Translations under genes and position numbers: made by a program
Shown here: piece after piece, positions 22,718-35,089 of the stretch
How positions within the stretch are numbered: position 1 is the first letter of the stretch
Layout: every line of letters begins with the position of its first letter
Notes under the pieces: model-generated
Told to the model about the DNA's origin: nothing
What the model saw: only the letters and a program-made list of their open reading frames with translations
Databases searched by the model: none
Assembly (NCBI GenBank): GCA_017979445.1
Contig: CM030714.1
Location: 5,270,001-5,334,000 of the forward strand
DNA: 64,000 nt
From: Akebia trifoliata
Taxonomy: Eukaryota > Streptophyta > Magnoliopsida > Ranunculales > Lardizabalaceae
Direction of reading: 5' to 3'

Positions 22718-24919
22718 TATTACAAATAAAATAATTAATTGATTTTTAAATTTAAATATTAAATATTTATTATCTAAATAAAATATAATTTTTTGTTTAA
22801 CATCTTCTCATCTACCTTATTTTATAAAATAAAAAAATAATTGTAAAACGAGTTAAAGATTTATCTCATCTGACACAACTTCAAAACGTAGATTAGAAAT
22901 CATGAGTTCGTTGTACATGAGTAGTACAAACTAGCAATATCTTCAACACCCCATCTTCAATTTTATTTGTTCTTCAATTGTTTTTTCCTTCTACTCTGTT
23001 AACTAATAACGTATCTGAATTCTAAAAAGTCGAGACACTACTTTCAATGGCATCCAAGAAGAAAAATCTGAAGGTATTGCTCTGTTATCCATGTACAACG
23101 ACGAAGACGAATACATGAAAGATTTCGAAGAAGAGCAGAAAAATATCACAGAAGACGAAGAAGGTTTAAGAATCAGTGATAAGGTTTCTTTAGATTTCGC
23201 TTACGAAACAACCCCTCCTCTCCTTCAATCTCGAGGTTCGACTCCGAAAAGTGATACATTTGCAAGTGTAACACTACCTTCACAGTCGATTAAGCCTTTG
23301 TTGGACGATAAGAAGACGAAAAGAGGGAATCTAGCGATCGTAGATTATGCTCACGATTACTCTACAATGTCTCCTGAAGCAGAGGTAATTTGTGATTCTC
23401 TAGATTCAGAATTTTAGAGTCTTTTGTTCGATTATGGAGTGCAATTTTCTAAAAAATTTTGCTTCATTAAGCCAAAAAAAAAAAAAAAAAAAATCATTGT
23501 TGAAGATCTTCTTTGATTATGAGATTGTAATGTTTCCTTGATCCTTTGCTTGATTAAATGATTGTAGGGGAATTTTCTTTAAGATCTTATTTTTAGATGA
23601 GATGCGGTCATAAGCTTGTATCTGTATTTATTGTGAACTTGTTATCTACAATTTCGTCTTTGTTTTTGTTGCTTCGGTAGGTCTTCTTGACTTTTTTTAA
23701 TATAATCTCTATATTTATCCCCAAAAAAAAAAAAAATGATTTTTTTGCTATTTTACTTGCTGGAAGGTGAAATTTTGACTGCTAGTCACGCCTTTAATTT
23801 CGAACTTCAAATGGTAAGACTTACTTATACTGATTTCATAAGCATTGAAGTGTAGAGTCTAAAGCTATTCTGATCAAGGAGTCAAATATGTCTTTATGAT
23901 AGTAAATTCCATATAAATTACAATTTTTATGATATTTTTGTCGGAATTTTAATGAAATTAAGTCTCAAGAGATAAAACCAAATTAGTGATATTTCGACAT
24001 TTTGTGAGAATATATGCATAACAAATCTTTATTGGGTATTAAGATATTACAGAGTAGGAATTAGGAGACTCTTAGAACGTGTTTGGAAAGGCAGAGTTGG
24101 GCTCTTCAAGTTGGAAATTCTTAGGAATAGTAACTTTCTATCATGCTTGAATGCATTGAAAGAAGATTTGCTTCAATTTTTTTTTTGTTGAAATTTCTTT
24201 GATTCCAAGAATATTATGTTTGTAGGTAATTTCCAAGAAAGAACACCTCCTGGGACAGTTTAGATCTTAACATCGGGAGTTCAAGCTTCCTCTCCTCAAG
24301 TATCTGAACAACCAAAGTCTTCACAGTCTGGTAATAGTAACACAATGAACTCTGGTAGAGTGGAAATGGAAGTGGAAGCCATTGGGGTTGAGGAATCCTA
24401 TTAATATTTTTGTAGAAGTACAAGAAGATGTTGATGCACTAGAAAAGTTTCTTCCTCCACCGCCTAAAACCAAGTGCTCCGAGGATTTGCAAGTAAGTAT
24501 TATTTATGAGAAATGGAAGTTTTGCAATCATGCAATTTTACCACTTAAATTAGTTATCTGTATTGTAGATGTTCTTATGGTGTGTCATTTATACTTTTTA
24601 ATCAGTATATCATTTATACTTACTATGGTTAAGATATAGATTTCAATTTTGGTGTTGATTTTGATTTTCCTAGAAATAGAATTATTTCATAGACGTAGTT
24701 CTGTTAATGTAGAAATTCATAAACATGATAGAAATATTGTAGAATGATGGAAATATCAAGGAAGATTTATTGAAATTGTATGTAATAATGGAACAAATAT
24801 GACGCTCACAGGTCATCAAACTACAATAAACAATCATATGGAGTGTGGAAATGAAAATCAATTGCGTTCCACTACACATTGACGCAAGTATATGAGAGCA
24901 TGCTAACCGAAAATTATGG

Positions 24920-25745
24920 GTGATAATGAGTCGGGTTGTGTCGTGTTGAGATTAGGGTATTATGAAAATTTATCGAACCCAAACCCAACCCATTAATAAA
25001 TAGGTATACCTAACCCGACCCATATATAACCTATTTAATTAAAATTCTAATTTTTATTGGAAAAAATAAGTTACATTTCCACCACCAAAATTAAAAATAC
25101 AATTACTAAAAATAAACTCGTACAACCATAAATCAATATCCACCGACATAAATTGAGTTTTATCAACAAAAATGTATCACAACCAATTAAAGGGATGAGA
25201 AATAAATAAATAACTATGGAAAGTATGTTTTTTTTTTCTTTTCCAAACTAAAAGATTAACCATTAATTCTTTGAAAAAATATCTTAAAACACCTCTATAT
25301 TTTATGAGTCATGATGAATGCACACAGTCTTGGTACGTGGCAAGGGTACAAAATCGTAGATCGTTTTCATTGGGATACATAGGAAAAAGATGTGTGGTTT
25401 TGTGCCCTTGCCACGTCAGCCATGTACCCAACCACGTACCAGGACTGCATGCATTCATCATTATTCATATTTTATAGACTTTGAAAAAAAAAGTATATAT
25501 TTGAAAAGGTTCTAAGAAATTCTTGCAAAAATGAGTAATTTAAAAAATTCTTAGATAATTGTTGATATATTTAAAATTGCACGTTAATGAAAAAATAACT
25601 AAACGTGTCAAAAGGGGTTAAGCGGGTTGACGTCCCTAACCCGGCCCCAACCCATTTAATAATCGTGTTAGACGGGTTGACACTATTATGACTCAAATCC
25701 ACTAATTTCGTGTTGTTTTTTAATCATGTTCGCGCGTCATGTTAA
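24920..25745. repeat. hAT-like repeat in pseudogene intron, interrupted
   Basis: Both ends carry GGGTTG-type words (GAGTCGGGTTGTGTCG at the left, ATTGTCAACCCTACC at the right) and CCCGACCC/CCCGGCCCC motifs typical of certain hAT MITEs. The middle is split by the palindromic element at 25306-25466. No 8-bp duplication could be confirmed. Confidence 0.4.
25306..25466. mobile_element. palindromic Mutator-like MITE (family M1), 161 bp
   Basis: It starts GAGTCATGATGAATGCA and ends TGCATTCATCATTATTC. The arms include GGTACGTGGCAAGGG and ACAAAATCGTAGATC. It is flanked by identical 9-mers ATATTTTAT (25297-25305 and 25467-25475). It lies in intron 3 of the SAP30BP-like pseudogene and is nested in an older repeat. 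Confidence 0.8.
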
Positions 25746-27169
25746 GATTGTCAACCCTACCAAAAGTAACTCTAATAAATACATGGAATCATAATAATCA
25801 TGTCACATTACTATCTACACCTTAAGATGTAAATACTTGCTTAAATGAATGGATTATTAAGTACTATGTTCACTCGTTGTTATATGTCTTTATTTTTTGA
25901 ACATGTATGAATAAATTCTAATACATCCAACTTATTAGAACATGAATGATTATATATATGTATATACAATGAATATATGCATACAGGCTAATATACTTAG
26001 AATACGTCAAAATGAGATAGTATATAGATACCTAACTAATTGTAGTTCACCTATTACATGTCTTTCAACAAGAAATGTATGACTTTTGCTATTTGTATAA
26101 ATCTTTATATTTTTAGAATAATTCGCAATAAGTAATATTTTGGTTGAAATTTATTTTGGTCTTCTACCTCTTAGTGGTCCAATGATTTTGGAATTGATTC
26201 ATATAATCATTTATATATTGGTTACCATTTCCCATTATATGTTTATGTGAAATATTTTGATCTTATTGAATGCTATTAGCTGTCTTTATATAATATCTTA
26301 AATGCTTACCGTGTAATATTTTTTCCTTGTTTTTTACCTTTCCGCAGGGAAAAATAAACAAGTTTCTGGAACTTAAGAAAGCTGGAAAAGGCTTCAATGC
26401 AGAAGTGCGAAATAGGAAGGATTATCAGAATCCTGATTTCTTGTTTTATGCTGTGAGGTATCAAGATATAGATCAGATTAGGAGTTGCTTCAGCAAAGAC
26501 ATATTTGACCAGCATGGATATGACAAAAGTGACTACTATGACGAAATAGGTCATTAACAGTTCCTCTTGTAATTGTAATTAGGCTTTTACCTTCTTTACG
26601 CTACCTTCTCCATTTATGGTTGCCAACTCTAGAATCGTCAAATGTTCTACATATGTACCAACATGCCTATTGTCATGTAAGATGGGAATTTTCCTATTTA
26701 AAGACTTGTTTGGCTTGACATTCAGCTGTTCTCAGCTTCCTATAACTTTTGGCAGTTACAGTGTACCCTTCAAAGTTTCAGTCTTTTGGATTGATTCATG
26801 CATTGGAAACTTATACTTGTTTACAGAGGCTGACGTGAAGCGTGAAATGGAGAGGAAGGAACAAGAAAAGAAAAAGATTCAGAAGGTTGAGTTTGTTGCT
26901 GTAGGGAGACAACCTGGAACAGTTGCTATGGCACCAAAACTCACCAAGCAAAACCTTCCAGGTTGAGTTTTTTATTTTTATTTTCTGTTCATGCTTTTGT
27001 GAATAGGATTAATTGACGTACCATTATAAATTGCAGGTGTTCCAATTGTTGCTTCAAGTGGACTGCATTTGGTTCCAACTGCTTCTGATGCCATGACATG
27101 GGACAATAGGCAAAACAAGAAATCAAAGTGGGATAAGGTTTTCACCTATCTTACCCAATTCGTTTCTAC

Positions 27170-27590
27170 CAGTCCAAACCACGAATCAGTTCGAAGCAAA
27201 CCAGTTCACGGTAAGGTTCATACTGGGTTCGTAAAATCTAGCGAACCACGAACCCAACGAATTTTGGTCTTCAGGTTCGGTGAACCAAAGCTTTAAATTC
27301 GGCAAACCAAATGTTTTTTTTAATTGATTTTTTTTTTTCGTTGCTCATATTTAAAATTTATATTATTTTACTAATTTATTTCTATTTAATTCAGAATTTT
27401 TTAATATTACAATTGTAATTATAACTTGTACACTTGAATTATATATATGCACAAGCAAACTGAACTAAGGAAACCAAAGTTAACCCAAAAATGAATTTTC
27501 TCTACCTACCCCTACAAACTGGGTTCATTTTAGATTGGCGAACCATGAACTCCGAACCCGAATTTGAACCCACGAACCAAGTAACATAGG
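27170..27590. repeat. GGTTCG/CGAACC-rich repeat in pseudogene intron
   Basis: Words such as GGTTCGGTGAACC, CGAACCACGAACCC and GAACCCACGAACC cluster at both ends of intron 6, with AT-rich DNA between. The layout suggests a decayed hAT-like MITE. Confidence 0.35.
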
Positions 27591-28835
27591 TTTCACTAAT
27601 GAATAGAGTGGATGAACGTTTTCCCTTTAAGATACAAATGAAAATCAATAAAATCACTCTATTATTCTAAGTAATTTACCTGTTTCAGGTAGACAGTGAT
27701 AGAAGAAATCCTTCTCACTCTGGAGGACAAAATACTATATCTACAACTGGGTCACGTGCATCACTCTTATCTGCTGTTGATGCTGTTGCTGGATATAGTG
27801 CTTTTGCGTTAGTACTTCTATACTGCTGCGGAAACACATCTATGGTTATGTGCACATCCCACGTCAGACTTGTGAGAATTGCAGTAAATACCGTGTCATT
27901 CCAGCATTTTAAATGTATCGCAATATTTTGTGAACTATACGACAAGTTATCGGTATGTGCCAAAAAAAAATATTTTAAAATTTGAATGTTTCACTAAACA
28001 TATTGAAATGGTATGTACAGGAACTATTCTTTTAGGCACTAAGCAAACTGTATAACTTATATAATTGATTTAAGAAAAATAAACTAGAATTTTCCAACAG
28101 TATATATGCCTCAAATGCAATGTTTTTTAGGTACATATGTTTGTTTTGGAATATTTCTTACATGTATCGATTTTAGAAAGTGTGCTTATTAGTTCTACCT
28201 TTCATTTTAAAAACTCAAGAAACAATTTCTATATTTATTCATGAAGAAAAATAATGTTAAGTTTTTTGGTTTTGGTTTTTTTCAAGTAATGAAACAATGG
28301 AACAAAATGAGATTTTAAACCTTAGTGAGAACTCATTTTTGATAGACTTCATGTGGTATGGGTGTATATCATCTTAAACTGAGCTCTCAAAGTACTCTTA
28401 CCACTCCAATGTCTTTTCAGAGATGCATAATCCACTCTCGGACAAAACTGTATGAGCCAAATAAGAGAACAGTTATTATTTGCCATCAGATTCAGAATAG
28501 ACTTGTAGTTGCCACTCGACACCCCCAAGATATTTGCTTTTAACTCCTAAAGCTAAATTGAATAGAAGCTAATATATTAATTCTATCAATAGGAAGGCCT
28601 CTCCATGTATTGTTGGGTCATATTTATGGTTATGCAGACTAGTTTAACTATGTCATTTGAGGATGGCAAACTGCCCATGACATTAGGCATTATTTCTTAA
28701 ATCATTGGTAATTCTTGTTTTTAGTTCAATTAGAGTTCCTATTTTTTTTAAATGTTTTTCCTTGCGTTTTATTACTGGCAGGCAACAAAGGTGAAGAGAG
28801 GCTGAAGAGAAAAGATCTAATGAGAGGAGAACATG

Positions 28836-30365
28836 AACCCAGTTTGATCTTGGGAGGTGAAAATTTGCAGTTTCTCCTCGATTCCATCCCACCTAATATG
28901 CATTCAGAAACACTGTGTGTAATGGCTCCTAGAGCCTCCATAAATTGGGAACATAAAATTGAATGCCCTCCATACAATCAATATGAAAAAATGTCGCCAT
29001 GGTCTCAGTTGTATTTCTGTTTTCTTCTTGTGTGGCCCTTTTGAACATGGTTGCTCTGGAAAAAAATTAAGGCTGACAGGAGTATTACTTGTCTCAAATA
29101 AGCCAAAAATCCCTTCCTTTTCTTTTCATTTGCTTGTTTATTTTCTAGCCACTAAGAATGATTTTAAACCAATCAGATGTTAGAGCCACAAGGAGCAGTT
29201 GAGTAGATGCTGGGAATGAACAAAGGTGTGCTTAACTTCTTGATAGGGAAGGTTTGATGTGGCCAAAACACAAGGTGGGATCATCAACCTATAGGTAGTC
29301 GGATCAAGTCAATTTATTTTTTTCTTCTTCTCTATAATTAAGATATATTGATCCAAGCTTCACTATCCATCATAGGTTGTATCTGCACCACCTTAGACAA
29401 GATCCATTACTTTGGATCATAGTAGTAGGTTTCTAACTCAAATGGGTCAAGGTCATCAATATTCTTCCGAAGCCGCGTATCGAACATATGTTGGGAAAAG
29501 AGGTCGAGGTTCTTGGAAATTTGTCTGTTCTACTCCTTTTGAGGGCATTGCATTATTGCTTAGTTATTTCATTGAGGTGTCATCTTGTGGAGTTTGGTTT
29601 TACAATTCTTAGGGATTTAGTGGGTTTTACCTGAATCTACCTTGAACAGTTCTAGGGAATAATCAATAATGCGTAGTGAGAGTTGGAAGTAGAAAATCTT
29701 TGAGATTGACTAGGTTTTGCTCAATTACTGAAACCAAAGAACTTTTGAAGGAAAGGGAGAAAGTCTTGACAGTTCTTCTCTTGGCCTCAAGGCACTTATT
29801 CATTATTTGTTGGCTTCTATCTTTTAGTGAGAAAAGGCTTCAAATTTGGATATATACCTTTTAGATTGGGAGAAATACTCCGTAAATTATAATCTAAGCG
29901 GGTTAGACTTTAGAGTGAGAGAAACTCTCACTCCAACTCTGTCTTGTATTTTCTTTTGGATTTTGCTTTTTTCAAATGGTTTTTTTATCCGTCTTTTTTC
30001 AAATGTATCTTAGATTGTATTAAAAAGATATATTATAATGCTCCTTTCAAGATCTACAATAGTTTTTTCATGACTTTTATTAAGATATGATGTTTTAAGC
30101 CTCAAAACTAAGATTGGGTACGGTAGGAGGGACAAATTTTGGGGATAGTTATTTCTATAAACATATATTTAGGTTAAGAATAAATGCATGAGATTTGAAA
30201 GTAAGTATTAAGTTTGGGGCCCTAAGATTTTATTTATTTTTAACTATATTTTATATAAATTGATTTTATGTTTCTTCCATTTTCAATTTATTTACAAAAA
30301 TCTACATATTTCTTCATATAGGTTGCAAGAAAATCTTAATATTTTTTACTAGGTTTTTCATGGAC
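28836..30365. other. intergenic, nothing recognised
   Basis: Several short open frames occur (28959-29183, 29412-29612, 29676-29864). None resembles a known domain or links to a splice pattern. Confidence 0.35.
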
Positions 30366-31120
30366 TCATCAAAGAGTCCAAACTTCTATTTTATTTTTTC
30401 ATGTTAATTGATTTGTTATTCTGCTTTTATGCTATAGTTGTAAGATTTTAGGGTTTAAAAACTTTGAATATTTGAGAAATAAGAAGATTTGCAAGTTTTT
30501 ATTATTCTTATAATATTTTGATTTATTCTCATCAAGGATATTTGAGATTTTTTTTTTCTTTTAATTTTTTTTTTTTTTTTTTTTTTTATTTTTTTTGTAG
30601 AATTATATCCATTGTGGATATTTGAGATTCCATTAAACATATTGCTGAGATATGGGAAACATAACAAATTACATGATTTTTTTGGACTTTTAGGCTCTCC
30701 ATCAAACTTATGACTGAGATGTGGGAAAAACACATACTATAAAACCCATGGTGGAGAACAATGTGTTGATGGAGAGCCTATGAGAGTCTTACATTTTATT
30801 TATTTTTACATAAATCATTATTTTTTCCACATCTCAACCACATGTTTATTGGAATCTCAAATACTCTCAATGCATACAATTCTTCAAAACACACACAAGA
30901 AAACAAAATAGAATCAAAAGAAAAATAAGAAAAAAAGAAATCCTAAATATCCTTGATAAAGAACAAATCAAAAGATTATAATATATAAAAAAACTTGCTA
31001 ATCTTCTTCTTATTTCCCCAAATATTCAAAGTTTTTAAATCTTAAAATCTTACAATTATAGAATAAAAGGAGAATAACAAATCAATCAACAACAAAGAAA
31101 AATAAAAATAAAAAATTGGA
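30366..31120. repeat. long inverted repeat, arms about 300 bp
   Basis: The left arm (from about 30366) and right arm (to about 31120) are inverted copies interrupted by small indels. Matching words include ATCAAAGAGTCCAA, TTGATTTGTTATTCT, AAAACTTTGAATATTTG, AAATAAGAAGATT and AATCTCAAATA(C/T)TC or their complements. The central part holds a smaller hairpin around GGCTCTCCATCAAAC (about 30692) and GATGGAGAGCC (30769). A long T run sits in the left arm. It could be a large foldback transposon. Confidence 0.6.
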
Positions 31121-31123
31121 CTT

Positions 31124-31422
31124 TGTGATCATCTCATGTAATGAGATTTTGTTTGCTAGATATGGTCTACCACAAAAGAGCAGCATTAGCTAGCTTTAGA
31201 CGTTCCAAGGGTAGTCAGTCATATAATATGTTAGTTGAGTAAATTCTTCAATTTTTTATTCTGGTCATGTCTTAGAGCTCATATCCTTTATTAGAGGTAT
31301 GTCCAAAACACAAAATTGAAAAACTTACTCAGCTAGCGTATTATATGACTACCCTTGGAATGTCTAAAAGTGTGGTAGACCACAAAGTAGCGGACAAAAG
31401 CTCATTACATGAGATGATCACA
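31124..31422. mobile_element. palindromic MITE, 299 bp
   Basis: Ends TGTGATCATCTCATGTAATG and CATTACATGAGATGATCACA are exact inverted copies. The arms continue with TATGGTCTACCACA, GACGTTCCAAGGGTAGTC and TTCAATTTT on one side and complements on the other. It abuts the long inverted repeat to its left. No target duplication was found. Confidence 0.65.
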
Positions 31423-31629
31423 CACAAGAAGTATTATCCAAGTAAAACACATAAAGTATTTCAAAAAAATATATCTAAAAGTTCTCTTCCTTTAATTCAG
31501 TCTCCTCTCAAAAGCTTTTCTGCAACCTCTAGTTCAGTCACCACAGAATAGTTCTTCCATGAGGAGGTTCTTATGCAACCTTCGGCGTTAAGTGGGTAGG
31601 AGAGGAGAGACAATAAATTTGGAGGGGGA

Positions 31630-32106
31630 CACTATGTGAAAACTGAAAATTTTGACGAGAAAATTCGACAGGCCAAAACTCACAAATTTTAGAAAGCTAA
31701 TTTTGACGGTCTATGGCCATTGAAATTTTTTATGATCCCCAATTCTACGGCTTAGAGCCATCAAATTTCTCCCATCCTTCATTAATTTAATGATTTCGGT
31801 CCGTCAAAAAAAAAGTTACAATGGAAATTTTGACGCCTTGGTCTGTCAAATTTTATGAAATTCAACAAGCCAAAGTCCACAAAATTTTAGAAAGCTAATT
31901 TTAACGGTTTATGGCCATTGAAATTTTTGATGATCATCAATTCTATGGTTTACAGTCATCAAATTTCTCCCATCCTTCATTAATTTAACGGTTTCAATCT
32001 GTCGAAAAAAAAATTTGACAATAAAAATTTGATGTTTTGATCCATCAAATTTTATGAAATTCGACAGTCTTAGGCCGTCAAATATAGGCTTTTTTTCACA
32101 TTATGA
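31630..32106. mobile_element. CACTA-like MITE with internal duplication
   Basis: It begins CACTATGTGAAAA and ends TTTTTCACATTATG, an inverted pair. The interior carries a direct duplication with a shift of about 198 bp (AGAAAGCTAATTTT, TATGGCCATTGAAATTTTT, CTCCCATCCTTCATTAATTT in both copies). A short inverted relative is at 40692-40849, which has a 3-bp duplication as in CACTA elements. Confidence 0.5.
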
Positions 32107-32954
32107 GGGGAGGATCCACAGTTGTGTTTTATTATATAAATACATAATATTAAAATGTAGAAAAAAAATATTATTAACACAATCAAACCTTGAAAAAGTA
32201 AGCGAAGTTTGGAACAATCAAACCAACAATTAGTTTAGTAATTATCTTGGATAGAAAAGAGCTCTTTGGATATGATTATTCTCGTATATACCTTGTTTGG
32301 TTTTAGAAAAATAGAGACAGCTCAATAAGCTGAGTAAAATAATAAATAGATTGATTGGTCGTTTGAAACATTACATTAATATTCGATGATGTAAGAATTT
32401 GTTTAAACTTTGATAAACATAGTTGAAGATGGATCTTGTATTTTTATAGTCACATCTTCTTCTGTTTTTTAACAATAATAAGTGATTAGGTAGGGGTTTG
32501 AAAAAGAATAGTGCATTTACGTTGCCCCCATCCATTTTTCTTCAAAGCTCCACCCACACTCTGATGTTTATGACAAAATGCTCTTATATTTTAAAGTTGA
32601 TGAAATGCTCCTTTGACCGTGCTGCCCCCATCCTCCTTCAATTTCTTTTGCCCCCTCTTAAGTTTTTTTTTTTTGTTTGTAAATATTTGAAAAAACTTTG
32701 ATCTTTTAGCCCTTCTCCATCTCAATTTTTTAGGTTATTTAGACACCCCTATGTCAAATTGGTGAATTTATATTTCTTCATATAAATTCACTACAAAAGT
32801 TTTACATAGAAGGTAAAATTTATATCCCATTACATAACTTTGACCAAGTAATTAAATATTTTCCCATCTTTTTATATATATGTGATTCCCATCACAAGGT
32901 CATTTGCTATTGGGAGTTCACGTATTATAGTTTTCTTCACATTTCCATCTATAA

Positions 32955-32993
<39 letters not shown>

Positions 32994-34303
32994 TCAAGAA
33001 TTATTTTTGCATTTGCAAATTATTTGTAGTGTATCATGCGAGGCCTAAGTGCAAAATTGTCACAAATGAATTGTTGGGATAAACATCCGATTCTCCATGA
33101 TTTTTCTTTCTGATTATAAAATCATGCATTAGATTCCATAATCCAATTGCATTGTTTGGTTTGGATTATCCAGCATTTCTTTTTCATAATCATATTGGAT
33201 TTTAACATTCAAACCAGATAGCACTTTAAGAAATTCTGGATTCTGAAAATCAGAATGTAACAATTGGAATAGAACGGACTATTTCTCATAACATATAAAT
33301 TCCTTCCCAATGTCACAGTCTAGGTTTCCTATAAATATCCTCTCAATCCAAAATTACTTGGATGAGTTCATCCATCTCTTAGTAGAATTGTCTTTTTTAT
33401 TTTTTTTCTTAATCAAACTTTGGATATATATGCATTAATTATGATCATTATAATTTTCCTTTTTATTGGTTTATAGCTAGTAGTTGATCATCTATTCTCC
33501 CAGCACTAACAATTCTTTTATACTTTTATATACCATTAGAGTTTGCCGAGCTTGCAGAACATCCATCCTCTTTAGGTTTAAGGAGGTAAAAGAGGATAGA
33601 CAATAAAATTGGAGGGGTTTTATCAAAACAGTGGAGAAGAAGAATGATAATATGTAAAATTGGAAGGATATTCTTAAAAAGGAGGGGTAGAATAGAAAAT
33701 GTAGTAAAGTTGGGAGGGTACTTTAATTTAAAGAAAGACTAGATGAAAGACAATGAAGTTAAAAGTTGTCATCTAGATTCATAGCGAAATTAAATCCCAG
33801 CCTCTTTATGTGGAGGATAAAGGGTGTGTGGTTTACCATTGTGTTTTATTTTGTAGATTATAGCTACACAATTTTTAATTTAATTATTCTATATACCATA
33901 ACAACCTAACACAATCCTTCTTTATCTTGTTTTGGATTGTTAGGGCCATTTGGATATCGCTTTTCATCAAAATAAGATCCAATCTCTACCCTAGTTGATA
34001 AAATGATTAAGTGTCTTAGATCCTAACCCATATTGAATTTAATGGGGTTAGAAAATTGTGAGCTGGTGTGGGTTCAAGATCAAAGTCCTAACCCTTGTTT
34101 TTTGGGGTGCGCAAAGTATACATTTTGGAAATTTTGCACACGTCATAATATACAAAACTAACCCAAGCACATTCACAACTTTTGTTTCCAAGACTTTATT
34201 TCTAGTGTCTCTGACGATAGAAGTTGGCAGCTATTCCAAATTACTCACTCATGTTCATCGTCACAATTTCAAAAGTCTATATACACAAACTGTACATTTA
34301 TTT
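32107..34303. other. intergenic with a few simple repeats
   Basis: No gene is supported. The T-rich minisatellite unit of 3590-4530 recurs in reverse orientation at about 33570-33770. An AATCATG/CATAATC-rich MITE-like stretch lies near 33100-33270, without defined ends. Confidence 0.35.
32955..32993 (+). repeat. (ATT)n microsatellite
   Basis: About thirteen uninterrupted ATT repeats. The tyrosine run in the overlapping open frame is its translation. Confidence 0.9.
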
Positions 34304-34313
34304 TCAAAAAAAT

Positions 34314-35089
34314 GAAAATTTATTTAAATGACCCTCACGGAGAGACTTCTTTCTAAATAATCCCTAAGTTTTCAACAGTTGCTTGGCAGGACATATAGTA
34401 AACTTTTTCTTTCTAAATACTCATTGGACTTCATCTACCACGTTTCTCACGATTGAATGCACTAACCATTCAAACTTATGGTTTTCATCAAAAAAGTGGG
34501 TTTTTGACACCTTGATTTATTTTTGGAGGCCCCATTCCATCATAGAGTATTTAAGAAAAAAGAAAAAAATCATTTTTAAGGGTTTTTTCAAACATTTTGA
34601 AGATGTTAAAAAATCAGAGTTTCTTCATTTTTTTCTTAATTTTTTGATGAAAATTGATCAATAATGATTCTTTTGGGTTGAAATCATGTAAACAAGTTGC
34701 TATCTTAAGTTTTTAGTCAATCTTTCCATGTATATTAGTCGAAAAAAACTCAAAAATTGAAAATGGGTCGGTCTTACCAGTGTCGATTTCACCACTTTTT
34801 TATTTTTTTTTTTAAATGGTGAACTTGACAGTAATTAAAAGGGCGTTGAGTTCGATAGTAAATAATAAGTGGTGAACTTGACTGTATATAGTAGTGAGTT
34901 CGACAGTAAAAATGGTGAACTCAACATTAAATAAAAAATCGTCAAGTTTGACAGTAAAAATTATGAACTCGATAGTACTAAGGAACCATTAAGAAAAAGT
35001 TTACTAAATGTCCTGTCAAGCTAACATGCAAAACTTAGGGATTATTTAGAAAAAAATCCTTTCGTGAGGGTCCTTTAAATAATTTCCCC
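34314..35089. mobile_element. Mutator-like element with ~100-bp inverted ends
   Basis: The ends pair over about 100 bp with some divergence: GACCCTCACG, TTTCTAAATAATCCCTAAG, TTGGCAGGACAT and AGTAAACTTTTTCTT against their complements. The 10-mer TCAAAAAAAT flanks both sides (34304-34313 and 35090-35099), consistent with a 9-10 bp Mutator-type duplication. The interior from about 34810 holds about seven degenerate copies of GGTGAACTCGACAGTAAA. No transposase is visible. Confidence 0.7.

Larger units (their letters stand above)
23047..28835 (+). pseudogene. SAP30BP/HCNGP-family gene, eight exons, multiply disrupted
   Basis: Exons read at 23047-23384, 23763-23813, 24226-24492, 26348-26549, 26827-26961, 27037-27137, 27689-27807 and 28782-28835. 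Family signatures are EGIALLSMYNDEDE, LEKFLPPPP with KCSEDLQ, NRKDYQNPDF, FDQHGYDKSDYYDEI and KKSKWDK. The family is nuclear and linked to transcription and splicing. Five lesions are visible. One base is missing between the start at 23047 and the GIALLSM frame. The exon-2 acceptor is TG instead of AG (23761-23762). Exon 3 enters one base short and has an in-frame TAG at 24261-24263. Exon 3 shifts frame again before VEVQEDVDALEKF. The last exon has TGA (28792-28794) where Arg is expected. Exons 4-7 are intact and splice in phase, so decay is recent or a shortened product survives. Introns hold several MITEs. Confidence 0.8.

Noticed and set aside
30455..30733. 92-codon Lys-rich minus-strand open frame
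   Set aside because: It is the translation of a T/A-rich arm of the long inverted repeat, low complexity only.
34383..34664. 93-codon open frame inside the Mutator-like element, considered as a transposase remnant
   Set aside because: No MULE transposase or zinc-finger motif is visible, and it overlaps the inverted end.
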